A DNA stretch of 64,000 bases from Blasia pusilla (taxonomy: Eukaryota > Marchantiophyta > Marchantiopsida > Blasiales), in contig CM114272.1 in assembly GCA_050084515.1 (NCBI GenBank), forward strand, positions 5,394,001 to 5,458,000, read 5' to 3'. Shown here one piece after another: positions 20,905-32,285 of the stretch. Position numbers and translations under genes: made by a program. Position 1 is the first letter of the stretch. Each line of letters begins with the position of its first letter. The notes below the pieces were generated by a model, which ran no database searches, was not told where the DNA came from, and worked only from the letters and a program-made list of their open reading frames with translations.

Positions 20905-22500
20905 CTCATCAGACCTGGTCCTCTTCTAGGGTCCTTTTGGGCCGCCAAATGTACCTTCAACTCCGCCATTTGTTTAGTTAATCGTCCATGAAAGACTTTC
21001 CTGCCTTCCTTGCGATCCCTCGTACTGGACTTACAGACTTATGGGGGACATGCTTTGCACGCCTAGATTTCCGCCCATGCTTGGGAGAGCGGTGGCGTGT
21101 GCTTTTTCTCTTCCGCTTGGATTTCGGGTCTTCTTCCGAGTCTGAAGACACCATGGTGTTGTCAGTAGAGGCTTCGGTGTTCGTAATGGACGGTTTCTCC
21201 TCGGAGGAAGAACTAGTGTGTAAAGAGCCTCGCCGTTGGTGATGCCATCTTCGCATTTTGCGGTACTTCTCGGAGGCTTCGTACGCCTCTACTGATGCAA
21301 TAATCGCTTCCAGGGAATCTCGTTGGCCCCGGCGGTAGTATCGGTCCATTTCCTTGGATAGACCTGACACAAACCAATCTACCAACTACGAGGTAGTTTT
21401 GTGTTCGAGTTTGTTTACTAGGCTTCGGAACCTTTGAGTATATTCCCTAAGAGTTTCCTTCTTCTTACATTTTAAATCATGAAGCTTCGTCAGAAGCTTG
21501 TCCTCGAACTCCAAGTCCCGGAACTCATGAAGAAAGGCGTCTAGTACCCTCTTCTAGGTTTGAGTGACTTATGCTTCCAAACCCTCGTACCACCGGCTTG
21601 CCCGCTTCTTTAGCATGCCCGGGAATACTCGTAGAAAATCTTCCTTCGAGCCTTCCCCATTAGCCTTAGCTAAATGGATAAACTTGAGTACAAAGTTGTC
21701 AACGTCATCTCTTTATCCTCCCGCAAACGTGAGATATCTTAGCAGTGTCTTCCAAGTATTAGCCATTGGGAAACTTTGGGTCCTAGGCCCCGGACTTGAT
21801 GTCCAAGAAGGAGGAGGTAGAGGTTCACATCTGGTCGGTCTGGCCGACCCTTCGTCCCTTGAGTCCCTAAAGGGATTCCAAGTTGACTCCTCGTTTGACT
21901 AAGATGTGGTAGAAGACGTGCTGGGGAGAGCACTTCTGTCCCTCTTCTTGCTTGTTAGCTTCGTTTGAGGATGAAGACTAGGAGATACACCCGGCGGTTT
22001 CCAAGACGGGTGATCTTCTTCTTGCTTCTTGCGTCGATTAGCTCAGTGATCTCGAGCGGATGGCCGGGAGGCCTCCATGAGTCCTTCCTGGTATTCGTGA
22101 GCTTGGTTACGCACCCAAGACTACTACAGGGTATTGATCCATGGAGAGAAAGTTGGATCTTCCTAATTCCTATGGGTGTGTGGATGTGCACTCAATCTAC
22201 CTGCCAGGTTTTCCTCCCATAAACAGAAGTACCTGGTGATCACCAAGTACAACTGATGTTCATGGGCAAAGCATCATTCGGCGACGGGTTCTTTGACAAT
22301 ACTAATTAACTTTTCTATCTTCTCTAATAGTAATGCAACAAAAAGATTACTATCTTCTTCCATCCACTGTCTAAGGGGGATAGCTAGAGATAGGAGATGC
22401 TCTTCGGTGAAAACTAGATGGTTGGGTCTCCTAAGCGACGAGGCTTCTCCCTCCGGCCCGGGGTTATCCATCAGCCTTTCCCTTTTCAGCTAATCTTATG
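20905..22500 (-). pseudogene. Gypsy Gag fragment (element B)
   Basis: Starts with MDNPGPEGEASSLRRPNHL near 22471, has the EKIEKLISIVKEP segment, the capsid-like WFVSGLSKEMDRYYRRGQRD and the basic linker KSKRKRKSTRHRSPKHGRKS, all parallel to element A. It ends before the zinc knuckles at the deletion junction. Confidence 0.8.
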
Positions 22501-22534
22501 ATCCCGTCAGTGGCGCCAAGAATTTGTAGTTGTA

Positions 22535-22770
22535 TGTAATATACAAGAAGTATAAGAATTGATCTTTTTAAGGTAATTTAATGAGTTTGATCCCCAAGAG
22601 GATCACAATTATGTGAAAAGAAAGTTTAAGTTGAGATTTGTCTTACAAGAGTTGTAGTTAAGTGTGTACAATTCGGATTCAATCACTTATCATTATATTC
22701 TTCTCTCCATTAGTACAAAGATTTCTTCCTACCCGAGTGGAATTGAATTCTCAGTCAGGTAGATCTTCAC
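22535..22770 (-). repeat. LTR fragment of element B
   Basis: From TGTAATATACAAG at 22535 the sequence matches the proximal end of LTR A (shared TGAGTTTGATCCCCAAGAG and GTTGTA.TTAAGTGTGTACAAT) and stops matching near 22770, so the LTR is truncated. Confidence 0.7.
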
Positions 22771-24500
22771 TACATTAGAATGAAGAAATGGGTCCTCTTT
22801 GCTTTGTGTGTGTAATCCAAGCCTCTCATTAGGAGAGTGGATTTAGTTTGACATGAGAGAGAGTACACACCATGGAGAGCTTGGTGTGAGATGTGATGTG
22901 AGATTTGATTGATTTTTATTGAAGATATTTTGGTACTTCTCGTCTCGTTGTGTATATTCCATGAGTTAGCACAGGATCGTGCATGTTTGTGTATATGTTT
23001 GATAACAACGATGTATGTTGTATAGCAATGTGCATACGCACGACAAACTTCAAAAAAATTTCTATTCGAAGGATCGTTGGATTTTAACCTCGTCTTCCCA
23101 ATTTGCTCCACTATTGTATAGTAAAATCATCCATTATGTAAACTCTTCTCTCATTAATTGTTAGAGAGATTTTTATTAATATTAAGTACATTAGCTTAAG
23201 AAAATGAAAAATTCATGTTTAAACCTCTTTAGGATGGCTTGTCTCTGCACACCAAAATTTAGGAAAAGAGATAACAAATAAGACATTGGAATTTAAAAGT
23301 AAAAAAGTGGGATTGATGTATTAATGAAAGAAAAGTAAAAGTAGTCAAGGTTGGTGGCTAGGGTTGTTGGGATAGTTTGGAGGATATGAAGAGAGCTAAT
23401 GAGGATATATTGGAGGAGATAACATGTAATCTACTTGTATCAAAATGAGATTCGCTAAGCCTTGTGGCATAAGATAAGACTATCCGTATTTTGTATTCTT
23501 GAAGATTCTTTATGAGTATATAAAGAGGAGGGACCTTCAAGGGTTTATCACCTTCTACTTCATTTCTTGAGTCTTCCTTGTTACTCTTGAGTGGATGGAA
23601 TTGGCTTGCTTGCTCTTCCAATGAGAATGGATTATCTCTTTTGGAAGAGTGACTTGATTAGCATCTATTCTTCGAGAGATTGAAGAGTCTAATATGAGGT
23701 GGTTATTTGGGGAAACTTATCGTGTTAGGGGAGTTTTGTCATACTAGGGATAGTGGATGATTTTGGCTTGTTAATTTTCCAATGAGAGTGGATTATCCTT
23801 CTTAGGAGAGCAACTCGGCCAAAACCCATTATTGAGGAGAGTAGATGATGTCTATTAAGTATGGATTGGGTTGGAGCACGAGTCGTACAAGATTTTCCTT
23901 TCGCTAATCCGTACCATGTCAAGGTTCTCTTCATAAATAAACACAGGTTTATTTGCTATTCTAGTTTACCACTTTGGGGAGGCATTCATGAACCATATCA
24001 TGCAATCTCCAACTTCAGTGATTTTTCCTATTGTCACGTACGGAAGGACATGGGATTGTACGTTGGTGCGGCAAGCGTAAAGGACTTCATAGTTAGGAAA
24101 TTTGGGGTTCAATGTTACAAAGAAGTGATCTCCTCGGCACTACCATTCGTGATTCCTATCGTGAGAGAATGGAGAGTCTATATATTATTTCTATACTGAA
24201 AAAGGAGAACTTCACCTTGCATCAACCACGCTTGCCGCATTTAGAAGGTCCGCCCTTACTGGAAGAAAAGCTATCGACATGACACCGTGAGTTTTAAGAG
24301 TTCAGCGTATGTCTCCTATAGCTCATAAATTCAAAAGAAAGCCTTTTAGAAACTTGGTTTCAACCCACTAAAGAAGATTATCTTCTTAGCGTGCTAGTCC
24401 ATTTTGGGTAGTGAATTTAATTTTGCACTAACTCACGCACATATGCATTTGGGAACCCTATGGTTCCTCTACGCCTAAGACACAAGAATATATGATGCTA
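22771..24500. other. AT-rich stretch, no gene recognised
   Basis: An open frame at 23861-24199 (plus strand, 112 codons, MDWVGARVVQDFPF) has no recognisable domain and no supporting signals; I do not call it a gene. Parts of 24200-24480 may continue the Gag at 24.5-25.0 kb. Confidence 0.4.
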
Positions 24501-24504
24501 TGCA

Positions 24505-24990
24505 ATTTTTTGTACCTGATGTACTTGCCTTAGACGCACAAACTCCACCTTGTCTCAAAATGCTTGGTACTCCAAAGTGAATCAGTCACCAATCAACATC
24601 TTGAACTCCTCCCAACTCAAGGATGACATGATGGCCAAATGTTCCTCTCGATGATCCCTCCACCACTAGCGCGTAAGATCCTTGAAAAATATGACTTCCA
24701 TAATAACTTTATCCTTCTCTTCATCCCTTTGTGCCTCAAAGTAGAGCTCCAACTCAATAAGAAACTCCTTCACCTTGAAAATCGCCCCATTCCAATGAAT
24801 GGCATGGGCAATTTGTATTACAAAGCTTCTTACTATAACTAGAAGTTCTATCCAACTCTAACTCGGAAATTCGCTTCTTTTGTTGGGTCATTTGCTCTTA
24901 CATTATCTTCAAGTCATAAAATTTTGGGTCATTTGAGATTGGATCCAATGGCCTTGCAAAAGGATTCATATTTGGGACATCTTCATACAT
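24505..24990 (-). pseudogene. Ty3/gypsy Gag (Retrotrans_gag type)
   Basis: A minus-strand frame from ATG at 24990 (MYEDVPNMNPFARPLDPISN) with the classical Gag core: VKEFLIELELYFEAQRDEE, then F-stop-WW-R-D-H, SSLSWEEFKMLIGD and EYQAF followed by EFVRLRQVHQVQ. Stops fit TAG from CAG and TGA from CGA. It differs from the other Gags in the window, so it is a further element family. No LTR or pol was found with it. Confidence 0.8.
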
Positions 24991-25855
24991 AGAGTTTGAC
25001 AATGTGGAAGTTCCAATCCCCTTCTCTCCCTCTTGGTCAAGCACTAGTTCCTCTTTGGATATATGTCACTTATGTTGGACACTTTGAAGATGACCCACCC
25101 ACGATTGCCATCATTAAGCCCTGGTGCATTCAAATCCCTTCCTTATCTCTTAGGTTCCTCCCCAAATGTCCATGTCTCTAAGTTATCTTAAGTTCTCCCG
25201 AAGCGTCTAGTAGTAGCTCCTATAACCTCAAGCACACATTCGGTAGATCTCTAGATTCAAACATCCTCACATTAACCATATTTAACCAGCCATATATATG
25301 CCCGAGTTCTCAACTTAGGCTATCCAAGTTCAACAGTTAGCTTCCAACACGGGCAGACGTGCTAGGTACCTAAAATGACGTTCGGGGGAAATTCTTACGA
25401 GCCTCCATCCGGGCTGGAAACAAACCCCCAATCACTTCCCACAATCCCGAACTCAATCCGAGCCACTCGAAATTCGGGCACCATTCATCTAGCCAGGACA
25501 ATCGATTTCTTCTGCTTCAGAAAATTTCTAAATCCAATCCTTATCCTCACCCGAAACCTCTTACACTGCTTTCATGTCGCACAAACAAGTTTATTTCCAA
25601 CGGTAGACATTAGGGCAACCCGGAGCAACAGTTTTCTGGGCAATTTTCTGAGGCTTAAGAAATTTCGGTTTTCGCGTGGTTGAGTGTTTATTGTTCCATG
25701 CTGCCCTGCACTCGACCACGGACGGAACTAACTTCAGCCGAATGCGTAAGCTCCAGTTCTATGTGCGTGGACTATTTTAACATTACCATGTTTCAAAGTT
25801 GAGGATTGGTGTTAGATGCATTAAGAAATGGCAGAGTCCTGAACATTACGGTGGA
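24991..25855. other. Gene-free stretch upstream of the dirigent cluster
   Basis: No coding signal. It could hold the leader or LTR of the minus-strand Gag element, but no LTR partner is visible in the window. Confidence 0.35.
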
Positions 25856-26339
25856 GTTAACCCGCGGGCCACACCACAAACCTTATATTTCTGTGGAAAT
25901 TTTTAGAGAAGAACAGATTTTGCAAGGTTGAGATCTGGCTGAGGTGCAACCAAGAGTGCCGTAAGTCTGGATCTCGGCTTCAACAGTGGTCGTAGGATCA
26001 ATCCGAGTCATGGAGGGCCATTTCAATGCCAGGACAAATAGGAGCGATCCTGATGACGGATTCCTTTCGCTACTATTATTGCAACCTGGTTGCATAGGAT
26101 TCCCTTGCGACTCTATCTTATATGCAACGTTCTGAAGCAGACTAAGCCATCAAAAACTTTTAATCTGAGATGATAATCTCAAGAATAAGATGTTGCAATA
26201 TGTGCTAACCTGCCACTTCGAACAAGATATAACAACTTTCTTTTATTTAGATGGGAGTCATGGGGTGACAAGGAGGGTATTTTCACTACCAGCCGAAATA
26301 GGAAAGAAATGGATGCGGGATTCCTCATCAGGATGACAA

Positions 26340-26384
26340 CCGAAAGTAACGGGGCGTGACAGTCTCACGCGCCGTTACTTTCGG
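26340..26384. promoter_or_regulatory. Palindromic promoter element of dirigent copy 1
   Basis: The right arm TCACGCGCCGTTACTTTCGG (26365-26384) pairs with 26340-26359, one mismatch in 20 bp, 5-base loop. Each arm contains CCGTTAC, which fits the CNGTTR core of MYB sites, next to CACGCG. It lies about 106 bp before the TATA box. The same element precedes copy 4, and one arm precedes copy 2. Confidence 0.7.
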
Positions 26385-26489
26385 CTGTGACGAGTGGACG
26401 GACATCTACTCGTAGCAACACGTATCATGAGAGGGGGAGTATTCTACTCTTGGCTTGCACGAGGGGACTCCGTTCGAGACCGGAGCCAG

Positions 26490-26497
26490 TATAAATA
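26490..26497 (+). promoter_or_regulatory. TATA box, dirigent copy 1
   Basis: TATAAATA, in the same context as in the other copies (GACCGGAG.CAG before, ACCGTT.G after). It lies 76 bp before the 5'-UTR intron donor. Confidence 0.75.
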
Positions 26498-26572
26498 ACC
26501 GTTGGGATACGATAGAAATCATCACTTGTACTTCAGCTTCCTGGAACTATTTCAGTCCTTAGACCGAAGCTC

Positions 26573-27150
26573 GTAAGTGAACTCCTTCGAATCCCTTACA
26601 TGTGACTTGCAGTGATGAATAAGCATACTAGATCTCAGTGTAGACCTGTGTTTTTTTTATAGATGATTGATTATCGTCCCTTTATTTCTTGCTTGATTCG
26701 TCTATGCCGTGACCGGTCCACTGTTTCACTCTTGACTTTGCGGAAGAGTTTCTAGTTTTCCAGTCTCCTTCTCCACACACTCTGCTGCAACAATTAAGAT
26801 AGTTTGTTTCCTATATTAATCCCTGCTCAGTCCTACTCTCTGAGGAAGAATTCTTCCCCGCGCTGCATGACTATTGAAGAGGATATTAACTGGCAAGGAG
26901 TTTCGCCTTGACATTTCAAGAGGACGTGATGTGAGATTGATTACAGTCCCAGTTCAGTCTATCGAGTTTTGTAGCTTTCCCGAGAGTGTTCAATGTGAGA
27001 CCAAAACTTGATTGAGTAAAGCATTCCATGGAACTTTAAGCTTGCTACGATACGATCCGTGATGTACTTGAATTCTGCTTGCCGTCATCGCTTTCTGATT
27101 GTGAGGTTACAGGCACTACTTCAATCCTTACTAATCGTATGCTTGTGCAG
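26573..27150 (+). other. 5'-UTR intron, dirigent copy 1
   Basis: Donor GTAAGT at 26573, branch-like CTAAT and acceptor TGCTTGTGCAG ending at 27150, 29 bases before the ATG. Copies 2, 3 and 4 have an intron in the same place. Confidence 0.75.
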
Positions 27151-27179
27151 ATTCTAGCGATTGTCATAGATTTGCGACC

Positions 27180-27778
27180 ATGACTCGCGGTAACATGCTC
27201 TTGATTCTGGCTGGCTGCGTAATGCTGGCCAGCGTGTGCCACGTGCAAGCTGACAGGCGTGAAAGGCAGACCCTCCGCTTCGAAATATATGAGCAGGCCG
27301 ATGGCGATTCTGATCGCGATTCCAACGAGGTGGAGGTGTTCGGACCCCGATCCGACGGCGGCAGGGATAACGGCAGGGACAGAGACGCCGGCAGGGGAGT
27401 CGTGTACTCCAACAGGGCGACCAAGAGGAGGATCGCAACTCGGAGCACCAAGCCACCGTCAGCGGTCTCTACTTCTACGCCAACGAGAACCAGGTTCATG
27501 AGGTTTCCAGCATCCAGTTCCAGGACGTCGAGATCAATGACCAGGGAGACAGATCTGACCAGGGTAGGAGATTCGCCAATGCTCAGCTCCACCTCCGCGG
27601 TCTGTGGAACTTGGAGAACGGTCGGGACCAGAGGAACCAGGAGCTCGCCATCGTCGGTGGAAGCGGTGGCCTAGCTGGTGCGCGGGGTACGGTGAGATAC
27701 GAGAGGGTTCGTGGTGGAAACGCTTACAGGGTGGTCGGCGAGGTCGAGATTAATGATGACGGGTCTCAGTTGCACTAG
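27180..27778 (+). pseudogene. Dirigent-like gene copy 1, frameshifted
   Basis: Starts MTRGNMLLILAGCVMLAS like the intact copies. One G is missing in the run near 27428-27430 (GAGGAGGATCG where copy 4 has GAGGGAGGATCG), after which the dirigent frame continues cleanly, shifted by one, to a TAG at 27776-27778. Restored length would equal the intact copies. All other motifs (GLYFYA, IVGGSGGLAGARGT, AYRVVGEVEIN) are kept, so the break is recent, or a sequencing/assembly error. Without correction it encodes only the signal peptide and about 80 residues of the mature part. Confidence 0.85.
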
Positions 27779-29762
27779 TTGTTCCAAATGACAACTCTAG
27801 ATTGAGCGGCTGGCGAGCGAATCTTCAGCTTCAGGAATCATTGTGGGCTGGGGGGGGATCCTAGCATAGTTTCGATTCGTGGGTTGTCTAGAGATAGCTC
27901 TAGATTCGAGTGAAGGAGTTTCTCCGTTGTGAGGCGTTCTCTAGAATCTGGCGCTTCTGCCAGGTATCATGGGAGCCTCTTACCAACTTCTCAAGAGAAA
28001 ATAAATCACGAATCTCTTTTCACTTCTGTCAAAGATATCCATGCAGCACTCTCCTGAGAAGTTACATTGCGCCGGATCCTGCACTCTGGGAGACATAGCA
28101 GAAGACCATATCACGATACAATTTCTGTCGAAACTCTTTTCGCGCTGTCCGGAGTTGTGACTCACTTTCACTTTCTCATTTTTTTCGTGAATTTCCGTGT
28201 AGTTGGGGGATTAAGTTCCCAATCATTTTTGTTGGCTCCCCTACCATGGCTAACGTATTACAACGAGATTATGATGAACTTGCCTCTGACGAGTAACCGT
28301 TTAATTTATTGTTGAGAAAAGCTCCTTTTGTTACATGGTCGAGAAAAGCTCCTTTTGTTACAAAAGAGCTTCGTAACATAAGGTTCTCTTCACTACAACG
28401 TAACAACGATTAGCAGTATATGATCTCGGGGACTGGCCAGGGCCGAGCCAGACTCGTGAGTTAAACTGAGCTCTTCCGTCTCATGGATTTCGGATTCATG
28501 AAGAACTCGAAGTCGGTGAGCACTTGTAAGTGAACTCGGAAATATGTACGCCCAGTGTACATATTTCGTATTCTTTGATGCCTGACTCAAAGAATACGAA
28601 ACGGTAAAAAAAAGAATTCGAAACGGTAGCTTCCATTTGATCCATGGATGCACATAAGCCATGTGTAAGGAAATATATGCCGTCACAAAAATTCGACATC
28701 AGCTCGAAGTGTCTCGCTCACTTTCACACGCTTCTGAGGAAACACCATTTCGTCTCCTCCAACTTCAGGAATGCGTCTAGGAGCGTGGTTCCAATCGTTA
28801 TCCTTGTTCATTTTTTTTAATTCTGTGGGTATCTCACCCTGAGGCCAGAAGGACGCCGGTTGAATGCAGCAGCCTCTGGATATGAGACTCCGTAAATAGA
28901 AACCTAAAATGCGAGAACATTAAATCTGTGGTCCGAAAATCTGACAGTAACCACATCAGGTAACTTATGGTTTGAAGCTCCCTTTCACTTCAAGCATGAC
29001 CGTCGACCTAAGTGTCTTTAATTTATATATTGATCTCACGCTCGGAGTTTCAGTTCTTGGAAAATTCTAACACTAGATTACAAAACCTAGAAACCTATGA
29101 ATCAGGGGGTACGATTCTTTATGCGCATTCTTCGGAATCCTCTTCTTTAATGAATAGCTTGAATTGACTCACAGTGATAAACCTCTATCCTCACATCTGG
29201 CAAGATAGCAAAGAAACCCACAATGGCATCCCAACCGCAGAAAAAACCTAAAGAATATGACCATCCCAGGTAAGAGGAGAAGTGTTTTTGGGAAGGTGAA
29301 AAAGGTATTTCTAATCACGTATATATTAAGCAAGAACCATGGCAGATGAGCCATGGTTGTGAATTCGCTTTTACACTAGCTGCAAAGCACAACCTACGTT
29401 GCCATCACCGGGGAAAAACTCTAAATGAATACCGTGATGGGGCCTTTTGTTATGCCTCTCAGTATGAGCGCAAAGAATGAGGTGTGCACGATCCAGCGCC
29501 ATGTAGCTTCTGATACCTATGCGGCATGTGAAGGAAATTCGTGGTTTATTCATTATTGAGAACCTGGTAAGAGTTTCCCGAGCCAGATCACATCGGGACA
29601 GACTATGCCCTCCTTGTCACGAATCTCTCTACACAACCCACCTATCAGCTATCACAAATCAAAGCAAACGTAGCATCTACCAAATCCGGGACATTCCCCA
29701 TATCCACATGATTAGACATCAGCTGGGTCCTCACTCGCTGCTAGAGTTGCCCTTTGGAACAA
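27779..29762. other. Gap between dirigent copies 1 and 2
   Basis: The 3' flank of copy 1 runs to about 28190. Beyond that nothing coding is seen. Local structure: a 22-bp direct repeat GAGAAAAGCTCCTTTTGTTA near 28313 and 28341, and a 15-bp perfect hairpin at 28564-28601. Confidence 0.4.
28564..28601. repeat. 15-bp perfect inverted repeat
   Basis: TTTCGTATTCTTTGA (28564-28578), 8-base loop, then its exact reverse complement (28587-28601). No gene is adjacent; possibly a remnant of a small mobile element. Confidence 0.6.
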
Positions 29763-30350
29763 CTAGTGTAACTGAGACCCGTCATCATTAATCTCGACCT
29801 CGCCGACCACCCTGTAAGCGTCTCCACCACGAGCCCTCTCGTATCTCACCGTACCCCGCGCACCAGCTAGCCCCCCGCTTCCACCGACGATGGCGAGCTC
29901 CTGGTTCCTCTGGTCCTGACCGTTCTCCAAGTTCCACAGACCGCGGAGGTGGAGCTGAGCATTGGCGAATCTCCTACCCTGGTCAGATCTGTCTCCCTGG
30001 TCGTTGATCTCCACGTCCTGGAACTGGATGCTGGAAACCTCATGAACCTGGTTCTGGTTGGCGTAGAAGTAGAGACCGCTGACGGTGGCTTGGTGCTCCG
30101 AGTTGCGATCCTCCCTCTTGGTCGCCCTGTTGGAGTACACCACACCCCTGCCGGCTTCTCTGTCCCTGCCGTTGGATCGGGGTCCGAACACCTCCACCTC
30201 GTTGGAATCGCGATCAGAATCGCGATCGGTCTGCTCGTATATTTCGAAGCGGACGGTCTGCCTTTCACGTCTGTCATCAGCTTGCACCAGGCACACGCTC
30301 GCCAGCATTACGCAGCCCGCCAGAATCAACAGCATGTTACCGCGAGTCAT
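29763..30350 (-). CDS. Dirigent-like secreted protein, copy 2
   Basis: A 195-residue protein. Residues 1-24 form a signal peptide (MTRGNMLLILAG to VQA), so it should enter the secretory pathway and reach the cell wall. The mature part is polar and rich in Arg/Asp, with the first beta strand VRFEIYEQ, then GVVYSNRATKRED, GLYFYANQNQVHEVS and the dirigent hallmark ELAIVGGSGGLAGARGTVRY before AYRVVGEVEIN. Length fits dirigent proteins (~180-200), which guide stereoselective coupling of phenoxy radicals. The start is the ATG at 30350: an upstream in-frame ATG (30377) lies in the 5'-UTR intron. It faces away from copy 1. The family call rests on motifs; the partner substrate is unknown. Confidence 0.8.
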   Translation of the reverse strand: MTRGNMLLILAGCVMLASVCLVQADDRRERQTVRFEIYEQTDRDSDRDSNEVEVFGPRSNGRDREAGRGVVYSNRATKREDRNSEHQATVSGLYFYANQNQVHEVSSIQFQDVEINDQGDRSDQGRRFANAQLHLRGLWNLENGQDQRNQELAIVGGSGGLAGARGTVRYERARGGDAYRVVGEVEINDDGSQLH

Positions 30351-30369
30351 GGTTGCCGAACAAAAGGTT

Positions 30370-30839
30370 CTGCGCAAGCAGGCGATTGGTCAGGAGTGAA
30401 GTACTCACAATCAGAAAGCGATTTTGAAGAAGTCCAGTTAATCACGGATCGGATCGGATCGTTGCTAGCTTCAGTTCCAACGTAGAATTCGTCATACTAG
30501 ACTCCACACCGATTGAAATTCTCTTCAACTGTTATCCAGCGCGGGGTTCCATGAGCATTTATGTCATGATAATGGTTCCTTCGAAATGTGAGCTGAGACT
30601 TACGAAGGACTGACATGTTGCTGCAGTGTATGTGAAGAATAAGATTGGAAAGAAAAAAACTTCGCGTCAAAAGTGAAACAGTGGCATGGACGAAATGAGC
30701 TAGAAATAGAGGGATGGCAATCAATCTTTCACAGAAAATATGGAAAATCTAGAATGAACACTGGTCTCCACTGAGATCTAGAGTGCTTAGGCATCAATCC
30801 AAATAATACGAAAAGCTCGATGAGAAGGAGCTCACTTAC
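30370..30839 (-). other. 5'-UTR intron, dirigent copy 2
   Basis: On the minus strand donor GTAAGT begins at 30839 and the acceptor TTGCGCAG ends at 30370, 19 bases before the ATG. Confidence 0.7.
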
Positions 30840-30924
30840 AACCTTATGTCTAAGGCTGGAGAGCGAGGATTTAGAGATGTCAAAGCTGAGGAAGAAGTGA
30901 TGAACTGTATCTTATCTTAACGGG

Positions 30925-30932
30925 TATTTATA
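30925..30932 (-). promoter_or_regulatory. TATA box, dirigent copy 2
   Basis: TATAAATA on the minus strand, followed by CCCGTTAAGATA as in copies 1 and 4 (ACCGTTGGGATA, CCCGTTGAGATA). Confidence 0.75.
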
Positions 30933-30946
30933 TTGACTCCGGTCTC

Positions 30947-30990
30947 GAGTATACCACCCTTGGCTCGTACAAGCCAAGGGTGGTATACTC
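30947..30990. repeat. 19-bp perfect inverted repeat in the copy 2 promoter
   Basis: GAGTATACCACCCTTGGCT (30947-30965), a 6-base loop, then its exact reverse complement (30972-30990). It starts 15 bp upstream of the TATA box. Copies 1 and 4 have only one arm-like sequence here. Confidence 0.85.
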
Positions 30991-31042
30991 CCGCTTCCAC
31001 GACACGTGCTGCCAGAAGTAGGTGTCCGTCAGCTCGTCACAA

Positions 31043-31062
31043 CCGAAAGTAACGGCGCGTGA
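31043..31062 (-). promoter_or_regulatory. MYB-type promoter motif, copy 2 (single arm)
   Basis: On the minus strand TCACGCGCCGTTACTTTCGG, identical to the right arm of the copy 1 palindrome, followed by TTGTGACGAG as in copies 1 and 4. The left arm is missing. Confidence 0.7.
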
Positions 31063-31079
31063 GGCCTGTTATGGTAAGT

Positions 31080-32146
31080 CTTGCGACACGTACGCAGCTG
31101 CCGAGTGAGCCAGATCCATAGAGACGTGCTTTCTTGCCGAGTAAGCTAGATACTTGAGTACGGCATGCATATACAGGACCAGTTATTGGCTACTAGACCA
31201 TTTCACCACTTTAGCTTAATTAGTGCGATGACACCGTCGCGCCATGTTCCGGTGTTAGCGATATTCCCATTTACGAAGGATGACATTTAGAACAAGGTCT
31301 ATTCCACGGCAGGTACATCTTTTTCCTTAAATATTTCACTTGCTGGGTATTCTCCGAAGGCATTTGTATGCTCTTCACCTAATAGGAAGTGCTTATACGT
31401 AGCATGTCTAGTTTATTAAAGAACGACTAATTTCAAGGAACCTTGTAGATTATTTATGATCTACAAGGTAGTTAGATCCAACCATCGCCCTCTTACTGAC
31501 GATGGTCTGTGTGTACTATCATTGGGATCATATTCTACGATCGATTCATGCTGGTTGCATGGGTTGAGCATATTCTATCGAGCATCTTAGGGGCCTAGGA
31601 TATTCTGTCAGATATTCTATTCGATCAGCATTTTACGGTTTGTCACGGTCCCAAGAGAGTAGTAGCACAATCTACTAATCCGACATGGAGCGAGTAAAAA
31701 ATTCAAAATATCGAAGTATCGTTGACTTGGTAGAAACTGTCGGGAACTAAACCTTAGCGCCTGGAATGCCCGGTGGCAATGCTACTTAGTATGGATAAAC
31801 TCTAGTGCGACAATAAAAAAAAATGAACTAAAATTAAAGATTTCCACATTTCTATTTATGTTATGATTCTTTTGGAAGATTCCTTTCATGATAGAATCTA
31901 TACAGTTACTCCATATGAACTAGATTCCTATTCACTTTTGGAATTCCATTGTGGAGCTTTCTTCTACACTTCGACATGGCATCGATCTTGTGTCGGATTC
32001 GACTTTCTCATATTTCTACGAATGTTCAATTCAAGACAATATTGACTGGTATGTTCTCCCGTTTTTACAGTTTGGAGAGGACTGAAACTGAGATCTACAC
32101 TCTACTCTTATTGAGTGAAGGTCTATGACATCGAGTCTACGTTCAT
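31080..32146. other. Gene-free stretch in the dirigent cluster
   Basis: Nothing coding recognised. A short hairpin (ACCTTGTAGAT and its complement) lies at 31440-31469. Confidence 0.4.
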
Positions 32147-32285
32147 TGTCCGCTATCGCCGGTGGAAGCGGGGGACTTGCTGGCGCGGGGTACCGTGAGA
32201 TACGAGAGGGTTCGTGGAGGAAACGCTTACAGGGTGGTCGGCGAGGTTGAGATTAGTGATGACGAGTTTCAGTTGTTGAAAATGT
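32147..32285 (+). pseudogene. Dirigent-like 3' fragment
   Basis: From TATCGCCGGTGGAAGCGG to a TGA at 32283-32285 it matches the last ~45 codons of the intact copies (GGSGGLAG, RYERVRGGNAYRVVGEVEI). A 2-bp deletion in the GCGCGGGG run shifts the frame. The 3' flank also matches that of copies 1 and 4 to about 32560. It shows that a fifth copy once lay here on the plus strand. Confidence 0.85.

Larger units (their letters stand above)
20040..22770 (-). mobile_element. Ty3/gypsy element B, internally deleted
   Basis: On the minus strand: LTR fragment (22770 to 22535), Gag N-terminal half (about 22500 to 20905), then directly integrase (20890 to 20040). The junction near 20905 joins Gag before its knuckles to the middle of the integrase core, so the Gag C-terminus, protease, RT, RNase H and integrase N-terminus are missing. 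Gag and LTR match element A. Confidence 0.8.
25856..28190. repeat. Segmental duplication, left copy (partner 36147-38390)
   Basis: From CCGCGGGCCAC through the promoter, 5'-UTR intron, coding region and 3' flank (AGACATAGCAGAAGACCATA) the sequence parallels 36147-38390 in the same orientation, 10.1-10.3 kb away. The coding parts are the most similar; flanks have many small indels. Confidence 0.85.

Noticed and set aside
23861-24199. 112-codon open frame
   Set aside because: No recognisable domain or paralogue; could be chance in AT-rich DNA.
29949-30485. Long open frames antisense to the dirigent genes (also near 37174-37737 and 27164-27592)
   Set aside because: They mirror the GC-rich dirigent coding sequence; the sense frame has signal peptide and family motifs.
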